DNA from: Candidatus Methylomirabilota bacterium
Lineage (GTDB): Bacteria > Methylomirabilota > Methylomirabilia > Methylomirabilales > Methylomirabilaceae
Length of the DNA: 13,460 bases
Assembly (NCBI GenBank): GCA_028869615.1
Contig: JAGWRQ010000040.1
Coordinates: forward strand, 1 to 13,460
Direction of reading: 5' to 3'
Numbering within the stretch: the stretch's first letter is position 1; each line of letters begins with the position of its first letter. The notes under the pieces are model-generated. The model was not told where the DNA came from. It did not search any database and was given only the letters and a program-made list of their open reading frames with translations. Position numbers and translations under genes: made by a program. This document shows, piece after piece, positions 7,932 through 13,460 of the stretch.

Positions 7932-8342
7932 ATGCAGTCTAACAGTGGGAAAGATCGACGGATGCTGTCAGAAATCAATGTGACCCCTTTGGTGGACGTA
8001 ACACTCGTCCTGCTGATCATCTTCATGGTGACGACCCCGATGCTCCAGCGTGGGACTGATGTCCAGCTTCCGACAGCGCAGGCATCGCAGGTGAAAGAAG
8101 AGGATCGCATCACCTTGACAGTAACGAAAGACAGCCGCATTCTCGTCAATAATGAAGAGGTGCCCCGGCAGCAGCTTGAAGCGCGCCTCAAATCCATGAC
8201 CGGTTCTGGGAAGGAGCGGGTGCTCTATTTACGCGGTGATGCCAGGGTCCCTTACGGTTTCGTCATCGATGTGATGGATGCCATCAAATCTTCCGGTATC
8301 GAGACGGTCGGGATGATTACCGAGCGAGCAGGGTCCAGATAG
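7932..8342 (+). CDS. ExbD/TolR-family biopolymer transport protein
   Basis: Partner of the preceding channel protein. It has a single N-terminal transmembrane helix (about 19-38) and a periplasmic domain. The 136 residues match the family. The N-terminal motif SEINVTPLVDVTLVLLIIFM contains Asp22, equivalent to the essential proton-carrying Asp of ExbD/TolR. The periplasmic part includes an ITLTVTKDSRILVNNEEV strand pair and a YLRGDARVPYGFVIDVMDAIK segment typical of TolR/ExbD. AAGGGGA just upstream of the ATG is a good ribosome binding site. No TonB or TolA follows; the next gene belongs to a phosphate-transport pair. Confidence 0.94.
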   Translation: MQSNSGKDRRMLSEINVTPLVDVTLVLLIIFMVTTPMLQRGTDVQLPTAQASQVKEEDRITLTVTKDSRILVNNEEVPRQQLEARLKSMTGSGKERVLYLRGDARVPYGFVIDVMDAIKSSGIETVGMITERAGSR

Positions 8343-8373
8343 CTCGCTTTACCGTTGTGAGGCCACACCCGAT

Positions 8374-8991
8374 ATGTTCAGACTGATCCCACGGGAAGAG
8401 AAGTTCTTCGAGTACTTCGACAAAGCAGCCAATAATATATTGGAAGGCGCAAAAGTCCTCGTGCAGATGACGGATGAGCGCGGCGCGGACTTTCAGGAAC
8501 GATGGAAGCGACTCGAGGAGCTCGAGCACGTGGGAGACAAGCTTACCCACCAGATTATCCGAAAGCTGAATCGGACATTCATTACCCCCATCGACCGCGA
8601 AGACATTCACAGTCTGGCCGTGGCGCTGGATGACGTCATGGACCTGATCGAGGCGTCGGCTGTGCGCATGAGTCTTTACAAGATCAAGCAGCCCACCGAG
8701 GAGGCCGGGAAGCTTGCCCAGGTTATCCTGAAATCGGCGGAGGAGATTGTCAAGGCGGTGTCGAACCTCGAGCGGATGGACGATGTAATGGAGCATTGCA
8801 TCGAGATTAATCGACTGGAGAACATGGCTGATGAGATCAGCCGAGAGGCGATTGCCGACCTTTTTGATAAGGGGCACGACCCGATGGATGTGATTAAGTG
8901 GAAGGAGATTTACGAGACGATGGAGATGACCACCGACGCGTGTGAAGATGTGGCCAACATCGTCGAATCAGTGGCATTGAAGAGCGCCTGA
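8374..8991 (+). CDS. DUF47 family PhoU-like protein (PiT accessory)
   Basis: A 205-residue, all-helical cytoplasmic protein of the DUF47/PhoU-like family. Members are often encoded immediately before a PiT phosphate permease and are thought to regulate it. The family look is clear: the start FRLIPREEKFFEYFDKAANNI, the LEELEHVGDKLTHQIIRKLN helix with TFITPIDREDIHSLA, and the C-terminal EIYETMEMTTDACEDVANIVE with conserved acidic residues that could bind metal. The start codon lacks a strong ribosome binding site. The PiT gene starts 60 bases downstream, consistent with an operon. Confidence 0.93.
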   Translation: MFRLIPREEKFFEYFDKAANNILEGAKVLVQMTDERGADFQERWKRLEELEHVGDKLTHQIIRKLNRTFITPIDREDIHSLAVALDDVMDLIEASAVRMSLYKIKQPTEEAGKLAQVILKSAEEIVKAVSNLERMDDVMEHCIEINRLENMADEISREAIADLFDKGHDPMDVIKWKEIYETMEMTTDACEDVANIVESVALKSA

Positions 8992-9051
8992 TCCCCGTGG
9001 TCCCACTCGTCGAGACCATACCACGTTCTCCCGCCGTATAACAGCCCGCCT

Positions 9052-10047
9052 ATGCTGGGACTTGTTGTTCTGAGTATCTTGATCGCGTTGATCTTCGACT
9101 TCATCAACGGCTTTCACGATGCCGCCAACTCGATCGCGACCGTGGTGTCCACACGCGTGCTCTCGCCGATGCAAGCAGTGATCTGGGCCGCGGTCTTCAA
9201 CTTTGTCGCCGCATTCGGCTTCGGGGTCAGTGTGGCGACGACTATCGGAAAGGGAGTCGTCCAACCTGAGGCGATCAATGAATATGTGATCATGGCCGGC
9301 CTTATCGGCGCCATTGCGTGGGACCTGATCACCTGGCACTATGGCATTCCGAGCAGCTCGTCCCATGCGCTGATCGGGGGGCTGGCCGGGGCTGCGATCG
9401 TCAACGCCGGCATCTCGGCTCTGATCCCCGCTGGCATCTATAAGATCCTCCTATTCATCGTCCTTTCCCCGCTGCTGGGTCTTGTCCTGGGATTCGGGAT
9501 CATGGTGGTCGTCATCTGGGTCTTCTGGCGGGTCCGCCCCAGCCGGGTAGATCGCTGGTTCAGGCGATTGCAGCTTGTCTCGGCCGCGCTGTACAGTCTG
9601 GGACATGGGACCAATGATGCCCAGAAGACGATGGGAATTATCGCGGGCCTTTTGTTCAGCGCGGGCTACCTGGGTAAGGAGTTCTACGTTCCCATCTGGG
9701 TCATTCTGGCGGCCCACGCGGCGATCGGCTTGGGGACCCTGGCCGGCGGCTGGCGTATTGTCAAGACGATGGGGATGCGACTCACGAAGCTCAGGCCGGT
9801 CGGTGGCTTCTGTGCTGAAACTGCGGGAGCCGTGACGCTGATCGGTACCGCCATTGCGGGCATTCCGGTCAGCACCACTCATACCATTACCGGCGCCATT
9901 TCCGGGGTCGGGGCGACCAGCGGCCTTTCGGCGGTGCGGTGGGGAGTGGCTAGACAGATCGTCTGGGCCTGGATCCTCACCATTCCTCTCTCTGCTGCCA
10001 TCGCCGCTGCCTCATTTTCCCTGATCAAACTCTACCTACGTTTCTAG
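9052..10047 (+). CDS. PiT-family inorganic phosphate transporter
   Basis: Inner-membrane low-affinity phosphate permease, probably carrying metal-phosphate complexes in symport with H+ or Na+. The 331 residues with about ten hydrophobic segments match short bacterial PiT proteins. Both PiT signature repeats are intact: GFHDAANSIATVVSTR (20-35) and GHGTNDAQKTMG (184-195). The inverted-repeat companions IPSSSSHALIGG (about 99-110) and IPVSTTHTITGA (about 270-281) are also present. It pairs with the upstream DUF47 gene. The ATG has no obvious Shine-Dalgarno. Because PiT proteins carry neutral metal-phosphate (including Mg-phosphate), its proximity to the Mg2+-regulated genes downstream may be relevant, but that is inference. 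Confidence 0.95.
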   Translation: MLGLVVLSILIALIFDFINGFHDAANSIATVVSTRVLSPMQAVIWAAVFNFVAAFGFGVSVATTIGKGVVQPEAINEYVIMAGLIGAIAWDLITWHYGIPSSSSHALIGGLAGAAIVNAGISALIPAGIYKILLFIVLSPLLGLVLGFGIMVVVIWVFWRVRPSRVDRWFRRLQLVSAALYSLGHGTNDAQKTMGIIAGLLFSAGYLGKEFYVPIWVILAAHAAIGLGTLAGGWRIVKTMGMRLTKLRPVGGFCAETAGAVTLIGTAIAGIPVSTTHTITGAISGVGATSGLSAVRWGVARQIVWAWILTIPLSAAIAAASFSLIKLYLRF

Positions 10048-10096
10048 ATTTGCCGTGGCGTGAACCGAATGCCCCTGACCTGACGTTAGGTATGGT

Positions 10097-10729
10097 ATGT
10101 TCGGACTCTCTCCGCAAGAACTGCAATCCTTCATGGCCCCCTATGTGGCCCACTGGGGATACCTGTTCATCGGCGTGACGGTCGTGCTCGGTAACATTGG
10201 GTTGCCGGTCCCTGAGGAGACGATCTTATTGGTAGGGGGCTATCTTGCGGCGAAGGGGATGCTGAGCCTCTGGGGGCTGATCCCGACGGCGATTGTAAGC
10301 GCCACCGGGGGGGATAGTCTTGGGTATTGGCTTGGGAGTCGGGCCGGGCGACGGCTCCTCCTGCAGTATGGAGTGGCCTTGGGGGTTACGCGCCAGCGAC
10401 TCTTCGTGGCCGAGCAGTTTTTCGGGCGATACGGTCCCTGGACGGTCTTCCTGGCTCGCTTCATCGGCGGCCTCAGGTTCATGGCAGGGCCCCTGGCGGG
10501 AGCACTCCGCATGCCCTTTTATCGCTTTCTCCGCTACAACCTGACTGGTGCAGTAGTATACTGCTCTACAATGATCTACATTGCGTATTTTTCGGCCCCT
10601 TTCTTCGATCGGGTGGTCCACCTCGTTGCTATGGCAAACTGGATGCTGGCCCTCCTTGTACTCTTGATGGCACTAGGTTTCGTTGGCTGGTGGCTGTGGC
10701 GTGTCCAGATCCAGCAGGACAAGAGCTGA
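10097..10729 (+). CDS. DedA/VTT-domain inner-membrane protein
   Basis: A 210-residue polytopic protein of the DedA (SNARE-associated/VTT) superfamily, whose members include undecaprenyl-phosphate or phospholipid flippases. Motifs are the re-entrant-loop sequence NIGLPVPEET (33-42), GDSLGYWLGSRAG (72-84) and FLARFIGGLRFMAGPLAG (118-135). The last contains the family's conserved arginines. The C-terminus has one more helix (about 180-202) and a short polar tail. The start ATG at 10097 gives the usual short amphipathic N-terminus; an ATG at 10092 is out of frame. An imperfect palindrome (ACCTGACGTTAGGT, about 10078-10091) lies just upstream. Substrate is not assignable from sequence. Confidence 0.92.
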   Translation: MFGLSPQELQSFMAPYVAHWGYLFIGVTVVLGNIGLPVPEETILLVGGYLAAKGMLSLWGLIPTAIVSATGGDSLGYWLGSRAGRRLLLQYGVALGVTRQRLFVAEQFFGRYGPWTVFLARFIGGLRFMAGPLAGALRMPFYRFLRYNLTGAVVYCSTMIYIAYFSAPFFDRVVHLVAMANWMLALLVLLMALGFVGWWLWRVQIQQDKS

Positions 10730-10762
10730 GTCGAATTCGCCGTGGCTAGATGTCGCCGCTGT

Positions 10763-10872
10763 TTACCGCGCCTCCGGGACTGGCCGTTCGCGACGCTCCT
10801 GCCGCCGCGCCAGCAGGGTGTAGATAGCCGACAGCACCAGCAGTGTGAGCGCCGTTGACGAGATCAGACTTT
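10763..10872 (-). pseudogene. 3'-end remnant of an RND (CzcA/AcrB-type) efflux pump gene, copy A
   Basis: On the minus strand, the frame from 10870 to the TAA at 10765-10763 encodes 35 residues beginning SLISSTALTLLVLSAIYTLL and ending in an Arg/Glu-rich tail (RRQERRER). This is the pattern of the last transmembrane helix and cytosolic tail of RND permeases, where GGLxSSTxLTLLVLPxxY is typical. There is no start codon and nothing RND-like further upstream in any frame, so it is a truncated remnant. It converges with dedA. Its inner 36 bases (10837-10872) are identical to those in copy B at 12963-12998. Confidence 0.7.
10837..10872 (+). repeat. Direct repeat, copy A (36 bp identical core)
   Basis: The 36 bases ending in CAGACTTT are identical to 12963-12998 in the same orientation. 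Similarity continues leftward at a lower level for about 60 more bases, to about 10780. On the right it stops abruptly: copy A continues into a T-run and the TTGACA of a putative promoter, and copy B into GGGGTTGC. The core is the inner edge of the RND gene remnant. Confidence 0.9.
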
Positions 10873-10877
10873 TTTTC

Positions 10878-10907
10878 TTGACACATCTGATGCTCCCCAC
10901 CTATCTT
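10878..10907 (+). promoter_or_regulatory. Putative sigma70-type promoter for the M-box transcript
   Basis: A consensus TTGACA (10878-10883) is followed after 18 bases by TATCTT (10902-10907), predicting a transcript start near 10914, about 50 bases upstream of the M-box aptamer. It lies only six bases after the edge of the RND remnant. The -35 is perfect, the -10 matches moderately, and the spacing is acceptable. Confidence 0.6.
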
Positions 10908-10961
10908 GTCCCCAAGATGATCGACCGTAATACAGGAGGTCGGCATCGGATAATCGAATCG

Positions 10962-11130
10962 GTTCCTCGATAGGTGAGGCTCCCGCGCAACACACAGGCC
11001 ACTGCCCCAAAGCGTCCAGAGACGCGTGATGGCGGGGTAGAACAGGGATTCCCGGATTAAGGGTCTCTCTAAGGTGGCTGAGACGGAAACGCCTCTGACG
11101 GGGCGCGGAGTTGAAGCTTGAGCGAGTGGG
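10962..11130 (+). ncRNA. M-box (ykoK leader) Mg2+ riboswitch aptamer
   Basis: The region reproduces the conserved blocks of the ykoK/M-box class in the right order. First comes TAGGTGAGGCTCCC (10971-10984), the near-invariant 5' block. Then come CACTGCCCCAAA (about 10990-11001), GCGTCCAGAGACGC (11002-11015, a hairpin corresponding to the GUCCAAAGAC block), GATGG...GGGTAGAACAGGG, GGATTAAGGG (11054-11063), and GAAGCTTGAGCGAG (11113-11126). The closing stem can form between CTCG (10966-10969) and CGAG (11123-11126). M-boxes sense Mg2+ directly and usually repress Mg2+ transporter genes when Mg2+ is plentiful. Here it precedes a terminator, a porin gene and then an MgtA-type ATPase, which fits that role. 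Exact ends are by eye. Confidence 0.88.
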
Positions 11131-11132
11131 GC

Positions 11133-11193
11133 AAAGGGTTGGCCGATCATCAGCGTGATGACGCACCGACCTGGGACAGATGGTGCGCCCTTT
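11133..11193 (+). promoter_or_regulatory. Candidate antiterminator of the M-box expression platform
   Basis: AAAGGGT at 11133-11139 can pair with GCCCTTT at 11187-11193, the left arm of the terminator, giving 7 pairs including one G-U. Between them sits a perfect 6-bp hairpin, TCATCA-GCG-TGATGA (11147-11161), that would bring the two arms together. Formation of this structure would prevent the terminator, as expected for the low-Mg2+ state. This is inference from pairing by eye. Confidence 0.5.
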
Positions 11194-11222
11194 CTCCGCT
11201 TTGGGGAAAGGGCTTTGCTTTT
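11187..11222 (+). terminator. Intrinsic terminator of the M-box expression platform
   Basis: An 11-bp stem with one G-U pair forms between GCCCTTTCTCC (11187-11197) and GGGGAAAGGGC (11203-11213), with a GCTTT loop. It is followed directly by the T-rich stretch TTTGCTTTT (11214-11222). It lies about 60 bases after the aptamer, the usual place for a Mg2+-induced terminator that would cut off transcription before the porin gene. Confidence 0.85.
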
Positions 11223-11256
11223 CCCCCGCGACTGAACCCTTTGGAGAGGGGACGAC

Positions 11257-11331
11257 ATGGATAGCAGTACTAGTCAGCCTCCACTGGGAGGCTGCTCCCG
11301 TACCGGGAGCGTGGAAGCCGCTAGCCGATAG
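11257..11331 (+). CDS. Possible short leader ORF (24 aa)
   Basis: After the terminator, GGAGAGGGG (11243-11251) precedes an ATG at 11257 that opens a 24-residue frame containing a Pro-Pro pair (MDSSTSQPPLGG...) and ends in TAG. I do not recognise it. Its second half is occupied by two perfect tandem hairpins. It could be a regulatory leader peptide or a chance ORF. In enteric bacteria, mgtA leaders encode short proline-containing peptides, but no sequence likeness to those is visible. Confidence 0.25.
   Translation: MDSSTSQPPLGGCSRTGSVEAASR
11275..11310 (+). repeat. Two tandem perfect hairpins in the porin leader
   Basis: Hairpin 1 pairs CAGCCTCC (11275-11282) with GGAGGCTG (11287-11294) around an ACTG loop. 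Hairpin 2 pairs GCTCCCG (11294-11300) with CGGGAGC (11304-11310) around a TAC loop. They share one base at the junction. Neither is followed by a T-run, so they are unlikely to be terminators. Confidence 0.75.
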
Positions 11332-11397
11332 GCGTTCACTCCTCTTATCTCTCGCCTCACGCTTCGCGTCCTGCATGCCCCCGGCGTGGCAGATGTG

Positions 11398-11435
11398 AAG
11401 GGTGAAGGCGGGTTACCCGCCGGGTTTTCATCCTT
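11398..11435 (+). terminator. Second hairpin, possible terminator, in the porin leader
   Basis: GGCGGG (11407-11412) pairs with CCCGCC (11416-11421) around TTA and is followed by GGG and TTTT (11425-11428), like a weak intrinsic terminator. Alternatively, AAGGGTGAA (11398-11406) can pair with TTCATCCTT (11427-11435) to extend the same hairpin with a five-base bulge, which would sequester the T-run. The two forms could be alternatives. The remaining 11436-11560 shows no further recognisable feature. Confidence 0.45.
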
Positions 11436-11568
11436 TCCCTGCAGCATCTTTCAGGTTGTCGCGGCGCTCTTTGCCTACCAGTCTATTCATCTGGCTGGAT
11501 TCTTCGAGTAAGCGAGGGAGAGGCCGAGCGTTGTTGGGCCGGACCTGTACAACCAACCTCGAGGGGAC

Positions 11569-12882
11569 ATGATCATAGGCCTCCGCAGGACCATCCTGAT
11601 CACATACGCCCTGCTCGCTTGCATCCTGCCGACTCTGGCCTCGGCGTACGAGCAGGATTGGAATTGGCACGTGCAAAACACGGACGTCGTTCAGTGGCAT
11701 CCGCGATTTCCCGCCCGGTTCTCCGGACCGCAGAGTCTGAGTGAGACGAGTGCGGCCGAAGAGACCGTATCAGTAGATGTGTACGGGGGAATTCGGGTAT
11801 GGGACGGGGCGGAACTGTACGCGGATGGGCTGATGTGGCATGGGTTTGGCTTGAGCGATACCCACGGGGTGGCCGGCTTCCCGAACGGCGAAGCTTTTCG
11901 GATAGGGACAAACTCTCTTCGTGGGACGCTGGCGCGCATGTTCGTGCGCCACACTATTGGGTTGGGCGGCGAGCGGGAAACCGTCGAGGACGACCAACTC
12001 CAGCTGGCCGGTACGCGGGACATATCGCGGATCACGCTCACGCTGGGGAAGATCAGCGTGAAGGACCTCTTTGATACCAATGCCTACGCCAACGACCCGC
12101 GCACCCAGTTCCTGAATTGGAGCCTGCTGGCGAACGGGGCATGGGATTACCCCGCCGATTCCCTTGGGTACACGATCGGGTTCGCCGCCGAGCTGAATCG
12201 CCCGAACTGGGCAGTGCGGTATGGGATCTTTGAGGTACCGAAGCGCCTCAATGGCGAGGCGTTTGACCGACACCTCCTGAAGGCCTGGTCCATGGTGACG
12301 GAGATCGAGCGCCGCTATGCCGTAGTCGGCCGTCCAGGGACGATCCGGCTGCTTGCGTACCTGACGCGAGCACACATGGGCAGGTATCAGGACGCGCTCA
12401 GCGCCCCCACCAGGCCCGCCGATACCACCCCATTTCGCAGGAACTATCACGGCAAGTACGGCGTCGGCCTGAATATGGACCAGGAGCTCATCGAGGGGGT
12501 CGGGGTATTCATGCGGCTGGGGTGGAGCGATGGGCAGACCGACTCATGGATGTTTACCGATGTGGACCGCACCGCTTCGCTGGGCGCGAGCATTAAGGGA
12601 AGGTTCTGGAGGCGCCACGATGATACCATCGGTGTGGGGGGCGTCTTCAACGGTATTACCGATGTTCACCGGAAATACCTCGCCGCGGGAGGTTTGGGAA
12701 TTCTTGTCGGCGACGGCACGCTGTCGTACGGCTGGGAGCGGCTCCTGGAGGTCTACTATGACGCGGCCCTCTGGAAGCGCCTCCATGCTGCCTTGGACTA
12801 TCAGTTTATCGTGAACCCGGCCTACAACCGCGATCGTGGCCCGGCCTCGGTCTTCGGCATGCGCGTGCACTGGAGCTACTGA
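11569..12882 (+). CDS. OprB-like (carbohydrate-porin family) outer-membrane porin
   Basis: A 437-residue exported protein. The N-terminus has two arginines, a hydrophobic core (TILITYALLACILPTL) and an ASA cleavage site near residue 26, a classical signal peptide. The mature part alternates aromatic/glycine-rich beta strands with polar loops and ends in a short strand (FGMRVHWSY) with a terminal aromatic residue, as in outer-membrane barrels. The segments RITLTLGKISVKDLFDTNAYANDPRTQFLNW, NYHGKYGVGLNMDQEL and the C-terminal YQFIVNPAYNRDRGP resemble the OprB/carbohydrate-selective porin family. GAGGGG lies just before the ATG. It sits between an M-box riboswitch and an mgtA-type gene, so divalent cation passage is more likely here than sugar uptake; that is inference. 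Confidence 0.82.
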   Translation: MIIGLRRTILITYALLACILPTLASAYEQDWNWHVQNTDVVQWHPRFPARFSGPQSLSETSAAEETVSVDVYGGIRVWDGAELYADGLMWHGFGLSDTHGVAGFPNGEAFRIGTNSLRGTLARMFVRHTIGLGGERETVEDDQLQLAGTRDISRITLTLGKISVKDLFDTNAYANDPRTQFLNWSLLANGAWDYPADSLGYTIGFAAELNRPNWAVRYGIFEVPKRLNGEAFDRHLLKAWSMVTEIERRYAVVGRPGTIRLLAYLTRAHMGRYQDALSAPTRPADTTPFRRNYHGKYGVGLNMDQELIEGVGVFMRLGWSDGQTDSWMFTDVDRTASLGASIKGRFWRRHDDTIGVGGVFNGITDVHRKYLAAGGLGILVGDGTLSYGWERLLEVYYDAALWKRLHAALDYQFIVNPAYNRDRGPASVFGMRVHWSY

Positions 12883-12897
12883 TCGGCGCGGCGACCT

Positions 12898-12998
12898 TCA
12901 GCCAGTTTGACGCTCGCGGCGCTCCCGCCACTGCGCTAGCAGGGCGTAGATGGCTGGCAGCGCCAGCAGTGTGAGCGCCGTTGACGAGATCAGACTTT
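12898..12998 (-). pseudogene. 3'-end remnant of an RND efflux pump gene, copy B
   Basis: The minus-strand frame from 12996 to the TGA at 12900-12898 encodes 32 residues: SLISSTALTLLALPAIYALL followed by AQWRERRERQTG. It carries the canonical L-P-A-I-Y of the last RND transmembrane helix, which copy A has changed to L-S-A-I-Y. It has no start and is cut at exactly the same codon as copy A. The tail beyond the helix differs between the copies, as expected for paralogous genes, while the last 36 bases are identical. It converges with the porin gene. Confidence 0.7.
12963..12998 (+). repeat. Direct repeat, copy B (36 bp identical core)
   Basis: Identical to 10837-10872 and in the same orientation. 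The two cores bracket the promoter, M-box, leader and porin gene, a segment of about 2.1 kb. Confidence 0.9.
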
Positions 12999-13160
12999 GG
13001 GGTTGCGGAACAACATCGTACCCCCTGTGACCCTGCCGTCGAATCGGTACATGAACAGCTCGTCGAGGAAGACCGGGGGGAGCGCCGCGACTCGCTTTGT
13101 CTTACCCTGGGACGATTGCATGGCTGGCGTGGGCGCAGGCGCAGGGATGCCGCATCATGG
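12999..13160. other. Leader region between RND remnant B and mgtA
   Basis: This stretch of about 160 bases has no recognised gene, no second M-box, no convincing promoter pair and no intrinsic terminator. Several frames are open across it on both strands, including a minus-strand ATG frame of 43 codons (13121-12990), none recognisable. Together with remnant B it makes up the 294-base gap between porin and mgtA. Confidence 0.4.
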
Positions 13161-13176
13161 AAGGAGGTGAAAACCG

Positions 13177-13460
13177 ATGGCCCGCTTTCCGACATTGGCA
13201 AACATCATCCAGATGAAGCCCAAGCTCCTGTCAGGCAACGGGCGCGGGTTGATGACCTCAAGCGCTGCAGGCGTGTTGCTCCGGTCGTCAGAGGCAGACA
13301 GCTCGTCCGCTCTGCACGCGTTGGAGACGAGTGAGCACGGCCTGACGGAGCGTGAAGTCGCGAATCGTTTGGAGCAGTACGGCAAGAACGAGGTGACCCG
13401 CGAGAGGCCGCCGGCCTGGCACTGGATGCTCCTGCGCAACTTCAAGAACCCGTTCATCGT
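13177..13460 (+). CDS. mgtA: MgtA-type P-type Mg2+-importing ATPase, N-terminal part (3' truncated by window edge)
   Basis: Ninety-four codons are visible, open to the window end. After a basic, weakly conserved N-terminal tail (about 1-45) comes a cation-ATPase N-terminal domain: LHALETSEHGLTEREVANRL, EQYGKNEVTRERPP, then AWHWMLLRNFKNPFI. The W-x-x-x-x-x-x-x-x-NPF ending leading into TM1 is typical of P3B (MgtA/MgtB) ATPases, which import Mg2+ with ATP. The ATG at 13177 has a near-perfect Shine-Dalgarno (AAGGAGGTGA, 13161-13170) at ideal spacing. The catalytic DKTGT and the metal-site helices lie beyond the window, so the Mg2+ assignment rests on the N-terminus plus the upstream M-box. Other P-type cation ATPases are the alternative. 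Confidence 0.85.
   Translation, partial: MARFPTLANIIQMKPKLLSGNGRGLMTSSAAGVLLRSSEADSSSALHALETSEHGLTEREVANRLEQYGKNEVTRERPPAWHWMLLRNFKNPFI

Noticed and set aside
10746..11376. Two overlapping minus-strand ORFs of 170 codons each
   Set aside because: Both run antisense through the M-box aptamer and terminator. One also crosses the RND remnant in the wrong frame, since the RND-like residues are read in a different frame.
12990..13121. Minus-strand 43-codon ORF ending in RNPKV at the repeat edge
   Set aside because: It looks somewhat protein-like but matches no family I know. Its stop codon comes from the shared repeat, it has no clear ribosome binding site, and it overlaps the mgtA leader.
12981..13334. 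Plus-strand 117-codon ORF overlapping the mgtA start
   Set aside because: It is Arg-rich and lacks a ribosome binding site. It runs out of frame through mgtA, whose frame has an ideal Shine-Dalgarno and clear P-type ATPase N-terminal motifs.
1..13460. tRNA, rRNA, CRISPR array, intact insertion sequence or integrase
   Set aside because: I saw no tRNA-like cloverleaf or CCA-end pattern, no regularly spaced repeats, no transposase motifs and no terminal inverted repeats.

Overview
This is a GC-rich bacterial chromosomal segment in which every confident gene lies on the + strand. An outer-membrane porin and an ExbB/ExbD pair indicate a Gram-negative cell envelope. C5-pathway haem genes, a CobA-HemD fusion, a DUF4321 gene next to maf, and the PiT/DUF47 pair would fit a deep-branching lineage such as NC10/Methylomirabilota or a deltaproteobacterial relative. 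That placement is an inference from gene content, not a demonstrated assignment.

Region 1 (1-7069) is a tightly packed housekeeping and tetrapyrrole block: glyA 3' end, nrdR, a CcsA/HemX-like membrane protein, hemA, hemC, cobA-hemD fusion, a DUF4321 membrane protein, maf and ubiX. Several junctions overlap by 4 nt or are 1-5 nt apart, which suggests translational coupling. HemA, HemC and HemD supply uroporphyrinogen III, CobA diverts it to sirohaem/cobalamin-type products, and the CcsA-like protein is the usual neighbour of hemA.

Region 2 (7243-10729) holds envelope and transport genes: an ExbB/TolQ and ExbD/TolR pair without an adjacent TonB/TolA, then a DUF47 (PhoU-like) protein with a PiT phosphate permease, then a DedA-family membrane protein.

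Region 3 (10730-13460) is the most interesting. It contains a promoter-like sequence, a well-conserved M-box (ykoK) Mg2+ riboswitch, and an intrinsic terminator with a visible candidate antiterminator. A structured 350-nt leader follows, with tandem perfect hairpins over a possible short ORF. Next come an OprB-like outer-membrane porin and the start of an MgtA-type P-type Mg2+ ATPase. This arrangement suggests a Mg2+-regulated two-membrane uptake module in which a porin is paired with an inner-membrane Mg2+ pump. The riboswitch-porin unit is bracketed by two direct copies of a short antisense fragment. Each copy encodes the last 32-35 residues of a CzcA/AcrB-type RND efflux pump, and both are cut at the same codon. 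No tRNA, rRNA, CRISPR array or intact insertion sequence was seen.
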